This document shows, piece after piece, positions 32,973 through 41,285 of a DNA stretch of 64,000 nucleotides. Numbering within the stretch: position 1 is the first letter of the stretch; each line of letters starts with the position of its first letter. This DNA is from Mesorhizobium qingshengii (lineage in GTDB: Bacteria; Pseudomonadota; Alphaproteobacteria; Rhizobiales; Rhizobiaceae): assembly GCF_900103325.1 (NCBI RefSeq), contig NZ_FMXM01000003.1:248001-312000 (forward strand), in the 5' to 3' direction. The notes beneath the pieces are model-generated. The model was not told the DNA's origin, did no database searches, and saw only the letters and a list, made by a program, of their open reading frames with translations. A program made the position numbers and the translations under genes.

Positions 32973-34076
32973 TCAGCTCGCGAGCCGGCTCTCCATCTCG
33001 TGCTGCGCGTAGGCGCGGCCGAAGCGGTTGGCGAGGAAGGCGTCGAGCGCGATGTCTTCTTGTCTGACGAACCCGGTCGCGGGCAAGGTCCCATCGGCGA
33101 GCATGTCGAGCACGGCGCAGATGCCGGACGCGGTGGTGATCTGGATGGCGCTGCGCACCGTCTGGCCGATGCGCCTGGAGTAGATCTTGTTGGCGTAGGT
33201 CTCCTGCAGCAGGCGGCCGTTCTTGCGGCCCGAGACAGTGACGAAGACGATGACCACGTCCTGCAGCGTCGCCGGCAGGGCGCTCTCGAAGATGTCTTTC
33301 AGCACCTCGCGGCGGTGGCGCAGCCCAAGATCGTTGAGCAGCGCCTTCATGATCGCGGCGTGGCCGGGATAGCGGATCGTGCGGTAGTTCAGTGTTCGCA
33401 CCTTGCCCTTCAACGTCTCCGCCAAGGTGCCCAGCCCGCCGGACGTGTTGAACGCCTCGTAGGTGACGCCGTCGAGCGAGAATTCCTCGCGCTCCTCCAG
33501 CGGCGGCACCTCGACCAGCTCGCCCTCGACGATCGCCTCGCAAGGCTCGCAATATTCGTTGATGACGCCGTCGGTGCTCCAGGTCAAATTGTAGTTCAAC
33601 GCGTTGGAGGGATATTGCGGCAGGGCGCCAACCCGCATGCGCACGCTCTCCAGCGTGTCGAAGCGGCTGGCCAGATCATTGGCGACGATCGAGATGAAGC
33701 CCGGCGCAAGGCCGCATTGCGGGATGAAGGCGCTCCTGGCCGAGCGGGCCAGTTCCTTGACCCGCCGCGTGCTGACGACATCCTCGGTGAGATCGAGATA
33801 GTGCACGCCGGCGCTGGCCGCCGCTTCGGCGATGCGCGTCGTCAGATGGAACGGGGCGGCGCTGAGCACCGCGAACTTGTCGGCCAATGCCGCTTCGAGC
33901 GTGCCGGATGCCTCAATGTCGAGTTCCAGCGTGGCGACCGCAGCAGGCAGTTCCGCCGCGGCGAGTTGCGTCGCGGAGCGGTCGACCAGGGTGACTTGAT
34001 AATCACCCGTACCGGCAAGCATCCCGGCAATGGTCGAGCCGATCTTGCCGGCGCCGACAACAACAATTTTCTTCAT
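32973..34076 (-). CDS. saccharopine dehydrogenase-family protein, probable lysine 6-dehydrogenase
   Basis: A 367-residue NAD(P)-dependent enzyme: Rossmann motif VVVGAGKIGSTIAGML at the N-terminus, then LSAAPFHLTTRIAEAA and HYLDLTEDV typical of the saccharopine dehydrogenase fold. Overall it resembles the lysine 6-dehydrogenase described from Agrobacterium (oxidative deamination of the lysine epsilon-amino group); this is from memory, not a search. Other family roles (saccharopine cleavage, carboxynorspermidine synthesis) remain possible. Divergent from an Lrp/AsnC regulator, a common arrangement for amino-acid catabolic genes. Confidence 0.7.
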   Translation of the reverse strand: MKKIVVVGAGKIGSTIAGMLAGTGDYQVTLVDRSATQLAAAELPAAVATLELDIEASGTLEAALADKFAVLSAAPFHLTTRIAEAAASAGVHYLDLTEDVVSTRRVKELARSARSAFIPQCGLAPGFISIVANDLASRFDTLESVRMRVGALPQYPSNALNYNLTWSTDGVINEYCEPCEAIVEGELVEVPPLEEREEFSLDGVTYEAFNTSGGLGTLAETLKGKVRTLNYRTIRYPGHAAIMKALLNDLGLRHRREVLKDIFESALPATLQDVVIVFVTVSGRKNGRLLQETYANKIYSRRIGQTVRSAIQITTASGICAVLDMLADGTLPATGFVRQEDIALDAFLANRFGRAYAQHEMESRLAS

Positions 34077-34117
34077 GACCGATCCCTCGCGCGAAACTGA
34101 TTTTGCTGTTTTTGTTT

Positions 34118-34190
34118 ATGCAGGTCGTTGTCCCAAAACCGCTGCACACCCCCGGGTCGGGCCCGTGGGTGTACTTTTGGGCGACATGCA
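34118..34190. repeat. short rhizobial intergenic palindrome (copy 2) with inserted hairpin
   Basis: ATGCAGGTCGTTGTCCCAAA and TTTTGGGCGACATGCA match the copy at 6496-6545, but the loop carries an extra hairpin, ACACCCCCGGG-TC-GGGCCCGTGGGTGT. It lies between the lysine dehydrogenase and the Lrp gene. Confidence 0.65.
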
Positions 34191-34279
34191 CAAGGATCGC
34201 AGCTTGCCCGTCGAAAGGAAGCGTGGAATTGTTCGAAACGAAACTCTGATTGTGCGATCTGCCGACAGGAATCGTCGAA

Positions 34280-34708
34280 ATGCTGAGCGATGCCGAACAA
34301 GCCCTGCTTTCCCTGCTGCGCGAGAATGCGCGCGCCTCGACCGCCGAACTCGCGCGGAAGCTTGGCGTGTCACGGACAACGGTGCAAAGCCGGATCGAGC
34401 GGCTGGAGCAGCGCGGCATCATCACCGGCTATGGCGTCAGGCTGGGGCCGGACTACGAGCAGGGTCTGGTGCGGGCGCATGTGCTGCTCACCGTGACGCC
34501 CAAGCTCGCCGACAAGGTGGTGCGCGGCCTGCGCGCGCTGGCGCCGGTCAGGACGCTGCATTCCGTCAGCGGCAATTTCGATATGATTGTCATCGTCGAT
34601 GCGCCGTCGATCCGGGATCTCGATCTGCTGCTCGACCAGATCGGCGCCATGGAAGGGGTCGAGCGGACCCTGTCGTCGATCATCCTGTCGACGCGCATCG
34701 ACCGCTGA
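34280..34708 (+). CDS. Lrp/AsnC-family transcriptional regulator
   Basis: A 142-residue Lrp-type regulator: N-terminal HTH (STAELARKLGVSRTTVQSRIERLEQRG) and C-terminal RAM ligand-binding domain (VRTLHSVSGNFDMIVIVDAPS). Start at ATG 34280, with AGGA nearby; a GTG at 34250 would add ten residues. Lrp proteins sense amino acids. Its neighbours are a probable lysine dehydrogenase (divergent) and the bkd operon, whose Pseudomonas counterpart is controlled by the Lrp-like BkdR. Control of either neighbour is inference. Confidence 0.85.
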   Translation: MLSDAEQALLSLLRENARASTAELARKLGVSRTTVQSRIERLEQRGIITGYGVRLGPDYEQGLVRAHVLLTVTPKLADKVVRGLRALAPVRTLHSVSGNFDMIVIVDAPSIRDLDLLLDQIGAMEGVERTLSSIILSTRIDR

Positions 34709-34802
34709 TCAATCCGGTGGTGATTGCGGGGACGGCACCGTCGCGGCACTTTCCCCGTCGACACGTGCGGACCTGATCGACGCGAACGTTCAGCGCTTTT
34801 CG

Positions 34803-34818
34803 CTTACCGATTTGTAAG
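34803..34818. promoter_or_regulatory. inverted repeat CTTAC-N6-GTAAG, candidate response-regulator operator (site 1)
   Basis: CTTACCGATTTGTAAG, a 5-base inverted repeat with 6-base spacer. The same arms and spacer occur at 38264-38279. The two copies bracket the two-component system and its associated membrane genes. Confidence 0.45.
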
Positions 34819-34918
34819 AACCCGGCAAATCTCCTGTATGTTTGACAGCGTATATCGACGCCTGATCTGCGGTAGAATATATTCGGCAAAAGTCGAAAAC
34901 CCGTAGATAGAAATTACA

Positions 34919-35095
34919 ATGACGTTCTGGGTTCGGGTCTCGCACATGTTGTACAGAAGTGACTCCAGCGGAACCAGCAAAGAGATATGGATAACCACCT
35001 CCCTGGTGCTTTTTATCATCATTCTTCTGCTGATTGTTATGTCCGGAAATGGATCCTCTCCGCATGAGCACTGGCAGACGCTGTGGATGTGGTAG
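34919..35095 (+). CDS. possible small single-pass membrane protein, 58 aa
   Basis: A short frame from ATG 34919 to TAG 35095 encodes 58 residues: a polar N-terminus (MTFWVRVSHMLYRSDSSG), a strong hydrophobic helix (IWITTSLVLFIIILLLIVM), and a Trp/His-containing tail. No good ribosome binding site is visible. It lies ~100 bases after a CTTAC-N6-GTAAG repeat and is convergent with the sensor kinase gene. Local base composition is AT-richer than neighbours. The gene is uncertain; the hydrophobic helix is the main support. Confidence 0.35.
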   Translation: MTFWVRVSHMLYRSDSSGTSKEIWITTSLVLFIIILLLIVMSGNGSSPHEHWQTLWMW

Positions 35096-35137
35096 TCGCG
35101 ATGCGGCCCGGGTTCTCGCCAGCTGGGGCGGGTACGT

Positions 35138-36508
35138 CTATGCGGCCGATGGTTTGGCTCTCGGGAAACTCACGGTTACCGCCAGCCCGGGTCGGCAGTC
35201 TTCGAGGACGACTGTCGCCCCATGCAGGTCGACGATGGCTCGCACCAGGCTGAGGCCAAGGCCACTGCCGGGCGTCGACCGGCTATTGTCCAGCCGATAC
35301 AGCCGCTGAAACACCTTGTCGCGCTCGTCGGCCGGAATACCGGGCCCGTTGTCACTGACCTTCGCAAGAATATGGTCGGCCTGCGGGGTCACCGACAATT
35401 CGATGGCGGTCCCTGCGGGGCAGTGCCGCAAGGCATTTTCCACGAGATTGGCGAACAGCTGCGTCAGCAGCTCGCGGTCTCCATGGATCTGGCTTCCATG
35501 GAGCACCGTCGCCGACAAGGACTTTCCATCGTCCTCGGCGACGTCGGCGTAGATTTCGGCGATGGTTTCCACCACCTCGCCGAGATCGACATCGGTAAAC
35601 CGCGCCTTGCGCGCGCCAGCCTCGATCTGGGCGATCCGCAACAGCGCGTCGAAGGTCGCGTTGATCTGCAGGCTCTCCGCATGCGCCTCCGCCAGTTCGT
35701 CGGAGACCTCCTGGCCCGACAGGTTCCTTTCCGACGCGGTGTCGAGGATCATCTGCAGGCGGTTGAGTGGTGTCTTCAGGTCGTGCGCGATGTTGGCGCT
35801 GACCAGCCTCATGCCTTCGACCAGCCCCGACAGGCGGTCGAGCGCCGCATTGACCTGGGTGGACACGACGTCGATATCGTCGGCATTGCCGGTCAGCGGG
35901 ATGCGGGCATCCAGCCGACCATGCGAGACGTCCACCATCGTGGCGGCAATGCCGTCGAGACGGCGCTGGACGCGCGTGGCAAGCAGGGCGCCGCCGGCAA
36001 CCGCCAGCCCGGTGATGATCAGCGTTCCCCAGCCGAAGCTCATCAGCACCACCGTCTCCAGCTCCTCCGTTTCCGAAAGGCTGAAAGCGACCGTCAAACT
36101 GTTTCCGCCGATTGAGCCGGAATAGGCGCGGTACTCGGTGCCGGGAGGCACGCCGGGCAGGACGGCGTCGAACATCGAGAATCCGTCGGGAAGGCCCGCC
36201 GCTGTGAAATTGCCGGCCACGTGGTTTCCGGCAGGGTTGGTGAGCGAAAAGAGCTGCTCCTTCTTCGGGCTGAGCTGCGAATGGCTCTCGACCGTTGCGA
36301 TCAGGTCCTCGGGATCGGTCTCATAGGTCGCCGCCACGACCGAGTAGGTTTCCTTGATGGCTTCATCGAGCCGTTCGGCAAGATCGGCGCTCATCATCTG
36401 GTAGACGATTGCGCCCGACAGCACGAAGGCCAGCACGAACAGGAAGGCGAATGTCAGGGCAAGCCGGAAGGGCGTGCTGCGCAGCAGACGGGCTCTTGTA
36501 CCCGTCAT
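35138..36508 (-). CDS. two-component sensor histidine kinase
   Basis: A 456-residue membrane kinase. Membrane helix 1 at ~17-39, a periplasmic domain to ~150, helix 2 at ~153-177, HAMP (~178-230), HisKA with the phosphorylated His in NIAHDLKTPLNRL, and an HATPase domain with N box NLVENALRH, G1 DNGPGIP and G2 GSGLGLSLVRAI. Its ATG overlaps the response regulator stop (ATGA), so the two form an operon. The signal is unknown; the periplasmic domain has no motif I recognise. Confidence 0.9.
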   Translation of the reverse strand: MTGTRARLLRSTPFRLALTFAFLFVLAFVLSGAIVYQMMSADLAERLDEAIKETYSVVAATYETDPEDLIATVESHSQLSPKKEQLFSLTNPAGNHVAGNFTAAGLPDGFSMFDAVLPGVPPGTEYRAYSGSIGGNSLTVAFSLSETEELETVVLMSFGWGTLIITGLAVAGGALLATRVQRRLDGIAATMVDVSHGRLDARIPLTGNADDIDVVSTQVNAALDRLSGLVEGMRLVSANIAHDLKTPLNRLQMILDTASERNLSGQEVSDELAEAHAESLQINATFDALLRIAQIEAGARKARFTDVDLGEVVETIAEIYADVAEDDGKSLSATVLHGSQIHGDRELLTQLFANLVENALRHCPAGTAIELSVTPQADHILAKVSDNGPGIPADERDKVFQRLYRLDNSRSTPGSGLGLSLVRAIVDLHGATVVLEDCRPGLAVTVSFPRAKPSAA

Positions 36509-37188
36509 GGCGCAAGCGGTGCGTGCAGACTGTAACCGGTGTTGCGGACCGTGTGGATGAGCTGGGCTTCGAACGGCTTGTCGATCTTTGTCCGCAGCCG
36601 GCTGATATGGGTCTCGACCACGCTGGTCTTGGGATCGAAGTGAAAATCCCAGACGCGCTCCAGCAGCATGGTGCGGGTGACGACGCGTCCTTCGCCGCGC
36701 ATCAGCACTTCCAGCAGGCTGAATTCCCTCGGTTGCAGGTCGATCGGATGGCCCTGCCGGGTGACGCGCCGCATGATCAGATCCATCTCGAGATCGGCAA
36801 CCCGCAAAACGGTCTTCTGCTCCTGCGCGGCCGGCCGGCGGCCAAGCGCGTTGATGCGGGCAAGCAGCTCTGAAAAGGCGAAGGGCTTGACCAGATAGTC
36901 GTCGCCACCCGCCTCGAGACCCTCGACGCGGTCGTCGATGCCGCCGACGGAGGTGAGAAAGATCGCCGGGGTCCGCACGCCTGCCGCGCGGATCGCCTTG
37001 ACCATCGACAGGCCGTCGAGACCGGGGATCATTCGATCGGCCACGATCACGTCATAGCCGCCGCTGGCCGCCGCGAAAAGCGCGTCGTGTCCGTTGCGCA
37101 GCAAGTCGCAGACATGACCGGCCTCGGTCAATCCCTTGACGATGTAGTCGGCCGTCTTGAGGTCGTCCTCGACAAGAAGAAGTCGCAT
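36505..37188 (-). CDS. OmpR/PhoB-family response regulator
   Basis: A 227-residue regulator: receiver domain with acidic pair ED (8-9), phospho-acceptor Asp51 in VIVADRMIPGLDG, conserved Thr/Ser and Lys (LVKPF), then a winged-helix DNA-binding domain (LQPREFSLLEVLMRGEGRVVTRTMLLERVWD). The ATG at 37188 gives the normal start MRLLLVEDD. It is the cognate partner of the overlapping kinase gene. The paired CTTAC-N6-GTAAG sequences at 34803 and 38264 are candidate targets. Confidence 0.92.
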   Translation of the reverse strand: MRLLLVEDDLKTADYIVKGLTEAGHVCDLLRNGHDALFAAASGGYDVIVADRMIPGLDGLSMVKAIRAAGVRTPAIFLTSVGGIDDRVEGLEAGGDDYLVKPFAFSELLARINALGRRPAAQEQKTVLRVADLEMDLIMRRVTRQGHPIDLQPREFSLLEVLMRGEGRVVTRTMLLERVWDFHFDPKTSVVETHISRLRTKIDKPFEAQLIHTVRNTGYSLHAPLAP

Positions 37189-37321
37189 GGCTGTTCCGGG
37201 TGGTTGCCGAGATCGGGGATAGGCTAGCACCGGCATGGATCCGTTCCTAGGATATCACGAGCCTGAAACCCGCGGCGGCTCGCAGCGGGTTCATGGTCCG
37301 GTTTTCTGGCGAAGTTTTGTC

Positions 37322-38116
37322 CTAATCCGACTCCAGCAGGATTTCCTCGGCCTCGTCGACCGCCTCCCGCAGCGTCATGGAGAGGACAAGGGCAATGATG
37401 CAGCCAAGGAAGATCAGGCTGGTGAAGATGGTGCCGAAACCGAGGCCGCCATATTCGACCGGCTGCGACATCAGGTCGCCGAGGGAGGCGCCAAGCGGCC
37501 GCGTCAGGATATAGGCGAGCCAGAAGGCCAGGATGCCGTCCAGATCGAGCAAGTAGTAGGCAAGCGCGATGAGCGCGACGATGCCGCCGAACAGCAGGCC
37601 GGTGGCCAGATAGCCCAACTCGAAGGTCTCGATGACGAGATCACCGGCGGCTGTGCCGAGCGAGAAGGTGAAGAGGATCGCCAGCCAGTAGAAGATCTCG
37701 CGCCTGGTGGTGAAGATGGTGTGGATCGATAGCGTTCGCTCGCTGGCGTACCAGACCGCGAATGTCGCGGCGAGCACGACCGAGAAAGCAATCGCCGTCG
37801 TCTGCAGGTGGGCGCCGAAATCGTCGACGAGGTTGTCCGTGATCAGCGTTCCGACGACGCTGATCAGCACCACTGTCAGCCAGTAGGTCCAGGGCACGTA
37901 GCGTTTCCGTGCGAACTGCAGCACAAGGGCGACGGCCAGGACGGCGGTCATGATCAGCGAGGTGACGGTCAGTCCAAGCCCGAGGTTGACGGCAAGAAGG
38001 TCGATCGCCGTTTCGCCCATGGTCACCGCCATCAGCTTGATCAGCCAGAAATCGAGGGTGACGTCCGGAACCCTGTTGTGGCTCGGTTCGGCGGGGTGCG
38101 TGTTGGGCGAGAGCAT
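37322..38116 (-). CDS. COG4705-type multispan membrane protein
   Basis: A 264-residue protein with seven to eight hydrophobic helices arranged as repeated units (VTLDFWLIKLMAVTMGETAIDLLA... and REIFYWLAILFTFSLGTAAGDLVIE), typical of COG4705 uncharacterised membrane-anchored proteins that often accompany two-component genes. Start ATG 38116 removes a non-conserved extension. It lies upstream of the response regulator in the same orientation, with 133 bases between. The inverted repeat at 38264-38279 lies ~150 bases upstream of its start. Function unknown. Confidence 0.78.
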   Translation of the reverse strand: MLSPNTHPAEPSHNRVPDVTLDFWLIKLMAVTMGETAIDLLAVNLGLGLTVTSLIMTAVLAVALVLQFARKRYVPWTYWLTVVLISVVGTLITDNLVDDFGAHLQTTAIAFSVVLAATFAVWYASERTLSIHTIFTTRREIFYWLAILFTFSLGTAAGDLVIETFELGYLATGLLFGGIVALIALAYYLLDLDGILAFWLAYILTRPLGASLGDLMSQPVEYGGLGFGTIFTSLIFLGCIIALVLSMTLREAVDEAEEILLESD

Positions 38117-38263
38117 GGCGGGCGTCCTGGGACTGATGGTTCGCGGAATTGTCTGCCCATGACCGTCCATCGAGCGAAAAGCCGTCGCCGCGCCGCTCGA
38201 ACCCGGCCAGCGGAAACGAGCCGGCATCCTAGGCAAGGAAAATCACACTCGCCTGTCCGGCAG

Positions 38264-38279
38264 CTTACAATTTCGTAAG
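38264..38279. promoter_or_regulatory. inverted repeat CTTAC-N6-GTAAG, candidate response-regulator operator (site 2)
   Basis: CTTACAATTTCGTAAG, same arms and spacing as the site at 34803. It sits between the divergent COG4705 gene and the methyltransferase-like gene and could serve either. Confidence 0.45.
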
Positions 38280-38412
38280 AATGGCTGCAGGCCGCGCAAA
38301 AGGCCTTTACGAACGCCTCGCCGTGCGCCGATAGAAGGCCATTGCCTTGCATCCGCCATCAATGTCGTGCCCCAGTGCACACTGGGTTTGTCAGGACCCC
38401 AAGGAAAACGCG

Positions 38413-39048
38413 ATGACCTACGCTTCCCTCAAGCCGGTTTCAGAAGCCTTCGTCCAGCGCAAGCGGCTGATCTTCGTGCGAGCCGCGGCGGTGCTCGCGG
38501 TGCTGCTTCTGTTGGTTGCCAAACCAGCCCTGATCGAGGGTTCGAACGGACATGAAACGCTCGAACTCTTCGGCTTTTGCCTGGTGCTCGTCTGCGTTGC
38601 GGGGCGGCTTTGGAGCATCCTTTATGTCGGCGCCAAGAAGAACCAGGAACTGGTGTCGGCGGGACCGTTCTCGATAATGCAGAACCCGCTCTATTTCTTC
38701 TCGACGGTCGGGGCAGTCGGTGTCGGGTTGATCTACGGCTCCCTGCTGGCCGCCGTGGCGCTCGGCCTTGCCAGCTTTTTCATCTTCCGGGTCACGGCGC
38801 GCAAGGAAGCCGAATTCCTGCTGGGCAAGTTCGGCCCCGCCTACGTTGCCTACGCCCGCAGCACGCCTCGGTTCTGGCCGAACCCGTTGCTATACCATGA
38901 CCTCGACGAGCTGCAGTTCTCAACGCGGGCCCTGAAGCGCACGTTCTACGACGGGCTCTATTTCCTTGCCATTTTCCCGGCCATTGAACTGGTCGAGCAT
39001 TTCAGGGCGACCGGCCTGCTGTTCCAGCCCTTTGTCACGCTCTATTGA
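38413..39048 (+). CDS. ICMT/PEMT-family membrane methyltransferase-like protein
   Basis: A 212-residue (211 plus stop) integral membrane protein with four to five helices and the isoprenylcysteine carboxyl methyltransferase-like signature QELVSAGPFSIMQNPLYF (usual form: GPYxxxRHPxYxG) and a C-terminal acidic/aromatic segment EAEFLLGKFGPAYVAYARSTPRFWP. The Met-Gln in MQNP replaces the usual RHP, so catalytic use of SAM is not certain. ATG 38413 follows AAGGA. Divergent from COG4705. Confidence 0.75.
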   Translation: MTYASLKPVSEAFVQRKRLIFVRAAAVLAVLLLLVAKPALIEGSNGHETLELFGFCLVLVCVAGRLWSILYVGAKKNQELVSAGPFSIMQNPLYFFSTVGAVGVGLIYGSLLAAVALGLASFFIFRVTARKEAEFLLGKFGPAYVAYARSTPRFWPNPLLYHDLDELQFSTRALKRTFYDGLYFLAIFPAIELVEHFRATGLLFQPFVTLY

Positions 39049-39059
39049 TCATCGGCTGA

Positions 39060-39272
39060 TCATGGGGGCCGCGAAGCGGCCCGCCGCACGCTCCGCACGA
39101 GAATAGCCAGACAGCCAATCAGCAGCAGGATGCCGCCGGGAAGCGGCGGCAGCGCCAGCAGCTTCACCGCCGCGGTGACCCCGGCAATCAGGATCAGCGC
39201 CAGCAGCGCCAGGCTGCCATCGTCGATGAACATGCCGGCGAGCTCTTTCAGGACAATACGCACGATGTTCAT
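39060..39272 (-). CDS. small membrane protein, 70 aa
   Basis: A 70-residue protein with two hydrophobic helices (SLALLALILIAGVTAAVKLLAL and GGILLLIGCLAILVRS) and a basic C-terminus. Its ATG overlaps the stop of the upstream COG4280-type gene by four bases, so it is co-translated and likely a partner of that protein. A GC-rich hairpin GGGCCGC-GAA-GCGGCCC spans its last codons (39066-39082) where it faces the convergent neighbour. The family is not recognised. Confidence 0.65.
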   Translation of the reverse strand: MNIVRIVLKELAGMFIDDGSLALLALILIAGVTAAVKLLALPPLPGGILLLIGCLAILVRSVRRAASRPP

Positions 39273-40024
39273 CGAGGACGTTCTCCGGCCGGAGCGGGAT
39301 GGGCGTCGCGCAACCAGCGGACGATGGCAAGGGATGCGAGCGCAACGACCGCGAAGATCGCCAGCAAGGCGAGATCGGCGCCGGGCCAGTCGGCGCCGAT
39401 ACCTTCACCGGTCCAGAAAATGCCAAAGCTGGTCAGCATCAGGCCGACAACGAACTTCAAGGCATTTTCGGGAACGCGCGCCAATGGGCGATGCACGGCG
39501 AGGCCGATGACCATCACCAGGACAAACGCTGCCAGCGCTCCGAGGCTGGCATTGAGTGTCTGTCCATGCGTCCCGCCAACCGCGATGACGATGAACACCA
39601 CCTCGACACCCTCCAGCAGCACCGCCTTGAATGCCGCCAACCCGGCCAGGTAGTCCGCCCGGCGATCGCCGGCCTGCCGGCGAAGCGCCGCGGTCTCCTT
39701 CGAGAAGGCCGCCTCCTCGTCATGCAACGGGACAATTCCGACGCTGCGCAGGATGGCCTTGCGTAGCCACCGCATGCCGAACAGGATGAGCAGCACGCCG
39801 ACCGCGAATTGCAGGATGGTGATGGGAACAAGCGCCAGCAATGGCCCGAAAGCCAGCACGAGCGCGGTCAGGACCGCCAGTGCCAGTACAGCGCCGGTCA
39901 ATGCCGGCCGCAAGCCCCGGGTCAGGCCGACCGCGAGCACGATCGTGAAGGCTTCGACCATCTCGACGAACGAGCCGAGAAAGGCCGCGCTTATGGTCGA
40001 AACCAACGGTGCAAAATTGGTCAT
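39269..40024 (-). CDS. COG4280-type multispan membrane protein
   Basis: A 251-residue protein with about seven helices in two similar halves. Each half carries an acidic helix motif: FVEMVEAFTIVLAVG (N-terminal) and LLEGVEVVFIVIAVG (C-terminal), resembling the E-x-x-E type signatures of cation transporters such as the UPF0016 or Ftr1 groups. Cation transport is therefore a reasonable guess but not shown. Start ATG 40024 was chosen since upstream codons are not conserved-looking. It forms a two-gene unit with the overlapping 70-residue protein. Confidence 0.72.
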   Translation of the reverse strand: MTNFAPLVSTISAAFLGSFVEMVEAFTIVLAVGLTRGLRPALTGAVLALAVLTALVLAFGPLLALVPITILQFAVGVLLILFGMRWLRKAILRSVGIVPLHDEEAAFSKETAALRRQAGDRRADYLAGLAAFKAVLLEGVEVVFIVIAVGGTHGQTLNASLGALAAFVLVMVIGLAVHRPLARVPENALKFVVGLMLTSFGIFWTGEGIGADWPGADLALLAIFAVVALASLAIVRWLRDAHPAPAGERPR

Positions 40025-40186
40025 GGCTCCTGTCCTGTGGGAAGGCACGCTTCCCAGCATAGACATCGCCACGGCGCCCGACAGTGAATTCTTGCAGATT
40101 CTTGTGCAATTGGGTGCGGAAGGACGAGGACCCGGGCAATATCATAGCCGGCTAATGAGGGTCGCGCCGCCGCCTTTCCCGGACCT

Positions 40187-40672
40187 CTAGCTGCCGAGCG
40201 GGTGCGGCATGTAGCCGACGAAGCCCGCGATCTTCCAGCTGCCCCCGACCTTGGTGCAGAAATACAGCGTCTGCCATTTCAGCCTGTCGACGCCACCGCC
40301 CGCCTTGGCGACGGAGCCGTCGAATTTCTTGTGCAGCACGGCGCGGTCGCCATCGACATCGATGTCGCGCATGTTGGTGACGCGAAACAGCGCCTCGCGC
40401 AGCGGCTCGGCGAATTTCGTCGCCGCGGTCTCCTTGGCCTGGCGCAGCCACTCGTCGCGATAGACTTCCAGCCGGGGAAACTGCAGCCGCCAGGCGTCGG
40501 CATTGCTGAGGAAATGCGCGTGCATGCCAAAGAAGCTCGAGGCCACGAAATCATCCTCGACCATCGACCAGTCCTGGCTGATGAAAGCATCGATGTCGCG
40601 CCGCACCAGCATTTCCCAAAGCGCGTGGCGATCGGCATCGCCGGCCGGAAACGGGTTCTTGTCGTAGGTCAT
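40187..40672 (-). CDS. NTF2-like (SnoaL-type) hypothetical protein
   Basis: A 161-residue soluble protein with the cone-shaped NTF2-like pattern: helical N-terminus (ALWEMLVRRDIDAFISQDWSMVEDDF), a central variable part, and C-terminal strands (DGDRAVLHKKFDG, WQTLYFCTKVGGSWKIAGFVGYMP). Such folds hold small ligands or act as isomerases, but no catalytic residues can be assigned. It is divergent from the RidA gene. The fold call is moderately secure; function unknown. Confidence 0.65.
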   Translation of the reverse strand: MTYDKNPFPAGDADRHALWEMLVRRDIDAFISQDWSMVEDDFVASSFFGMHAHFLSNADAWRLQFPRLEVYRDEWLRQAKETAATKFAEPLREALFRVTNMRDIDVDGDRAVLHKKFDGSVAKAGGGVDRLKWQTLYFCTKVGGSWKIAGFVGYMPHPLGS

Positions 40673-40855
40673 TGCTGTTTTCTCCGGGTCTGGAAACGCG
40701 TCTGTCCGTCGCGGCTTGAAGCCTGCCTGTCAATGGGCACGATGCAAGCGCCTCTGTAATAAAGCAACATGGATTTCGAAGAATGTTGCTTTCCAACAAG
40801 GCCTCTATGAGGATCGGCCCGATCGGGGTAAATGTTGATCGAAGCGGGAGCCGCC

Positions 40856-41257
40856 ATGGTGTCCCGTCGCGTCATCAGAGGAGGCTGTCCCTTGCCGAAG
40901 CAATGTTTTGGAACGTCCCATGTGCCGTTGTCGCCGGCCGTGCGGGCCGGCGATTTGGTCTATATCTCCGGTCAGGTTCCGGTCGGCAGCGACGGCATCG
41001 TGGTCAAAGGCGGTATATCCGAACAGACCGAGCAGGTGCTGTCGAACGTCAAGGCGGCGTTGGCGCTCGCCGGCTGCACCATGGACGATGTGGTCAAGAC
41101 GACGGTATGGCTGGAAGACGCGCGCGATTTTGGCGCCTTCAACGCCGTCTATGCCAGGCATTTTCCCAAAAACCCGCCGGCCCGCACCACCGTCGAATCG
41201 CGGTTGATGATCGACATCAAGATCGAAGTCGAGGCCGTCGCCTATCGGCCGGTCTGA
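40856..41257 (+). CDS. RidA-family enamine/imine deaminase-like protein
   Basis: A 133-residue YjgF/YER057c/UK114 protein. ATG 40856 is preceded by GGGAG; ATG 40832 is an alternative. The family segments LVYISGQVPVG, ISEQTEQVLSNVKAALALAGCTMDDVVKTTVWL and PARTTVES are present, including the Arg that holds the substrate carboxylate. RidA proteins hydrolyse reactive enamines from PLP enzymes; relatives act in specific catabolic pathways. It lies 28 bases before an amidohydrolase in the same direction, suggesting a shared pathway. Confidence 0.85.
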   Translation: MVSRRVIRGGCPLPKQCFGTSHVPLSPAVRAGDLVYISGQVPVGSDGIVVKGGISEQTEQVLSNVKAALALAGCTMDDVVKTTVWLEDARDFGAFNAVYARHFPKNPPARTTVESRLMIDIKIEVEAVAYRPV

Positions 41258-41285
41258 CGGCAAGAGACGACGGAGGCAGGTGCCG

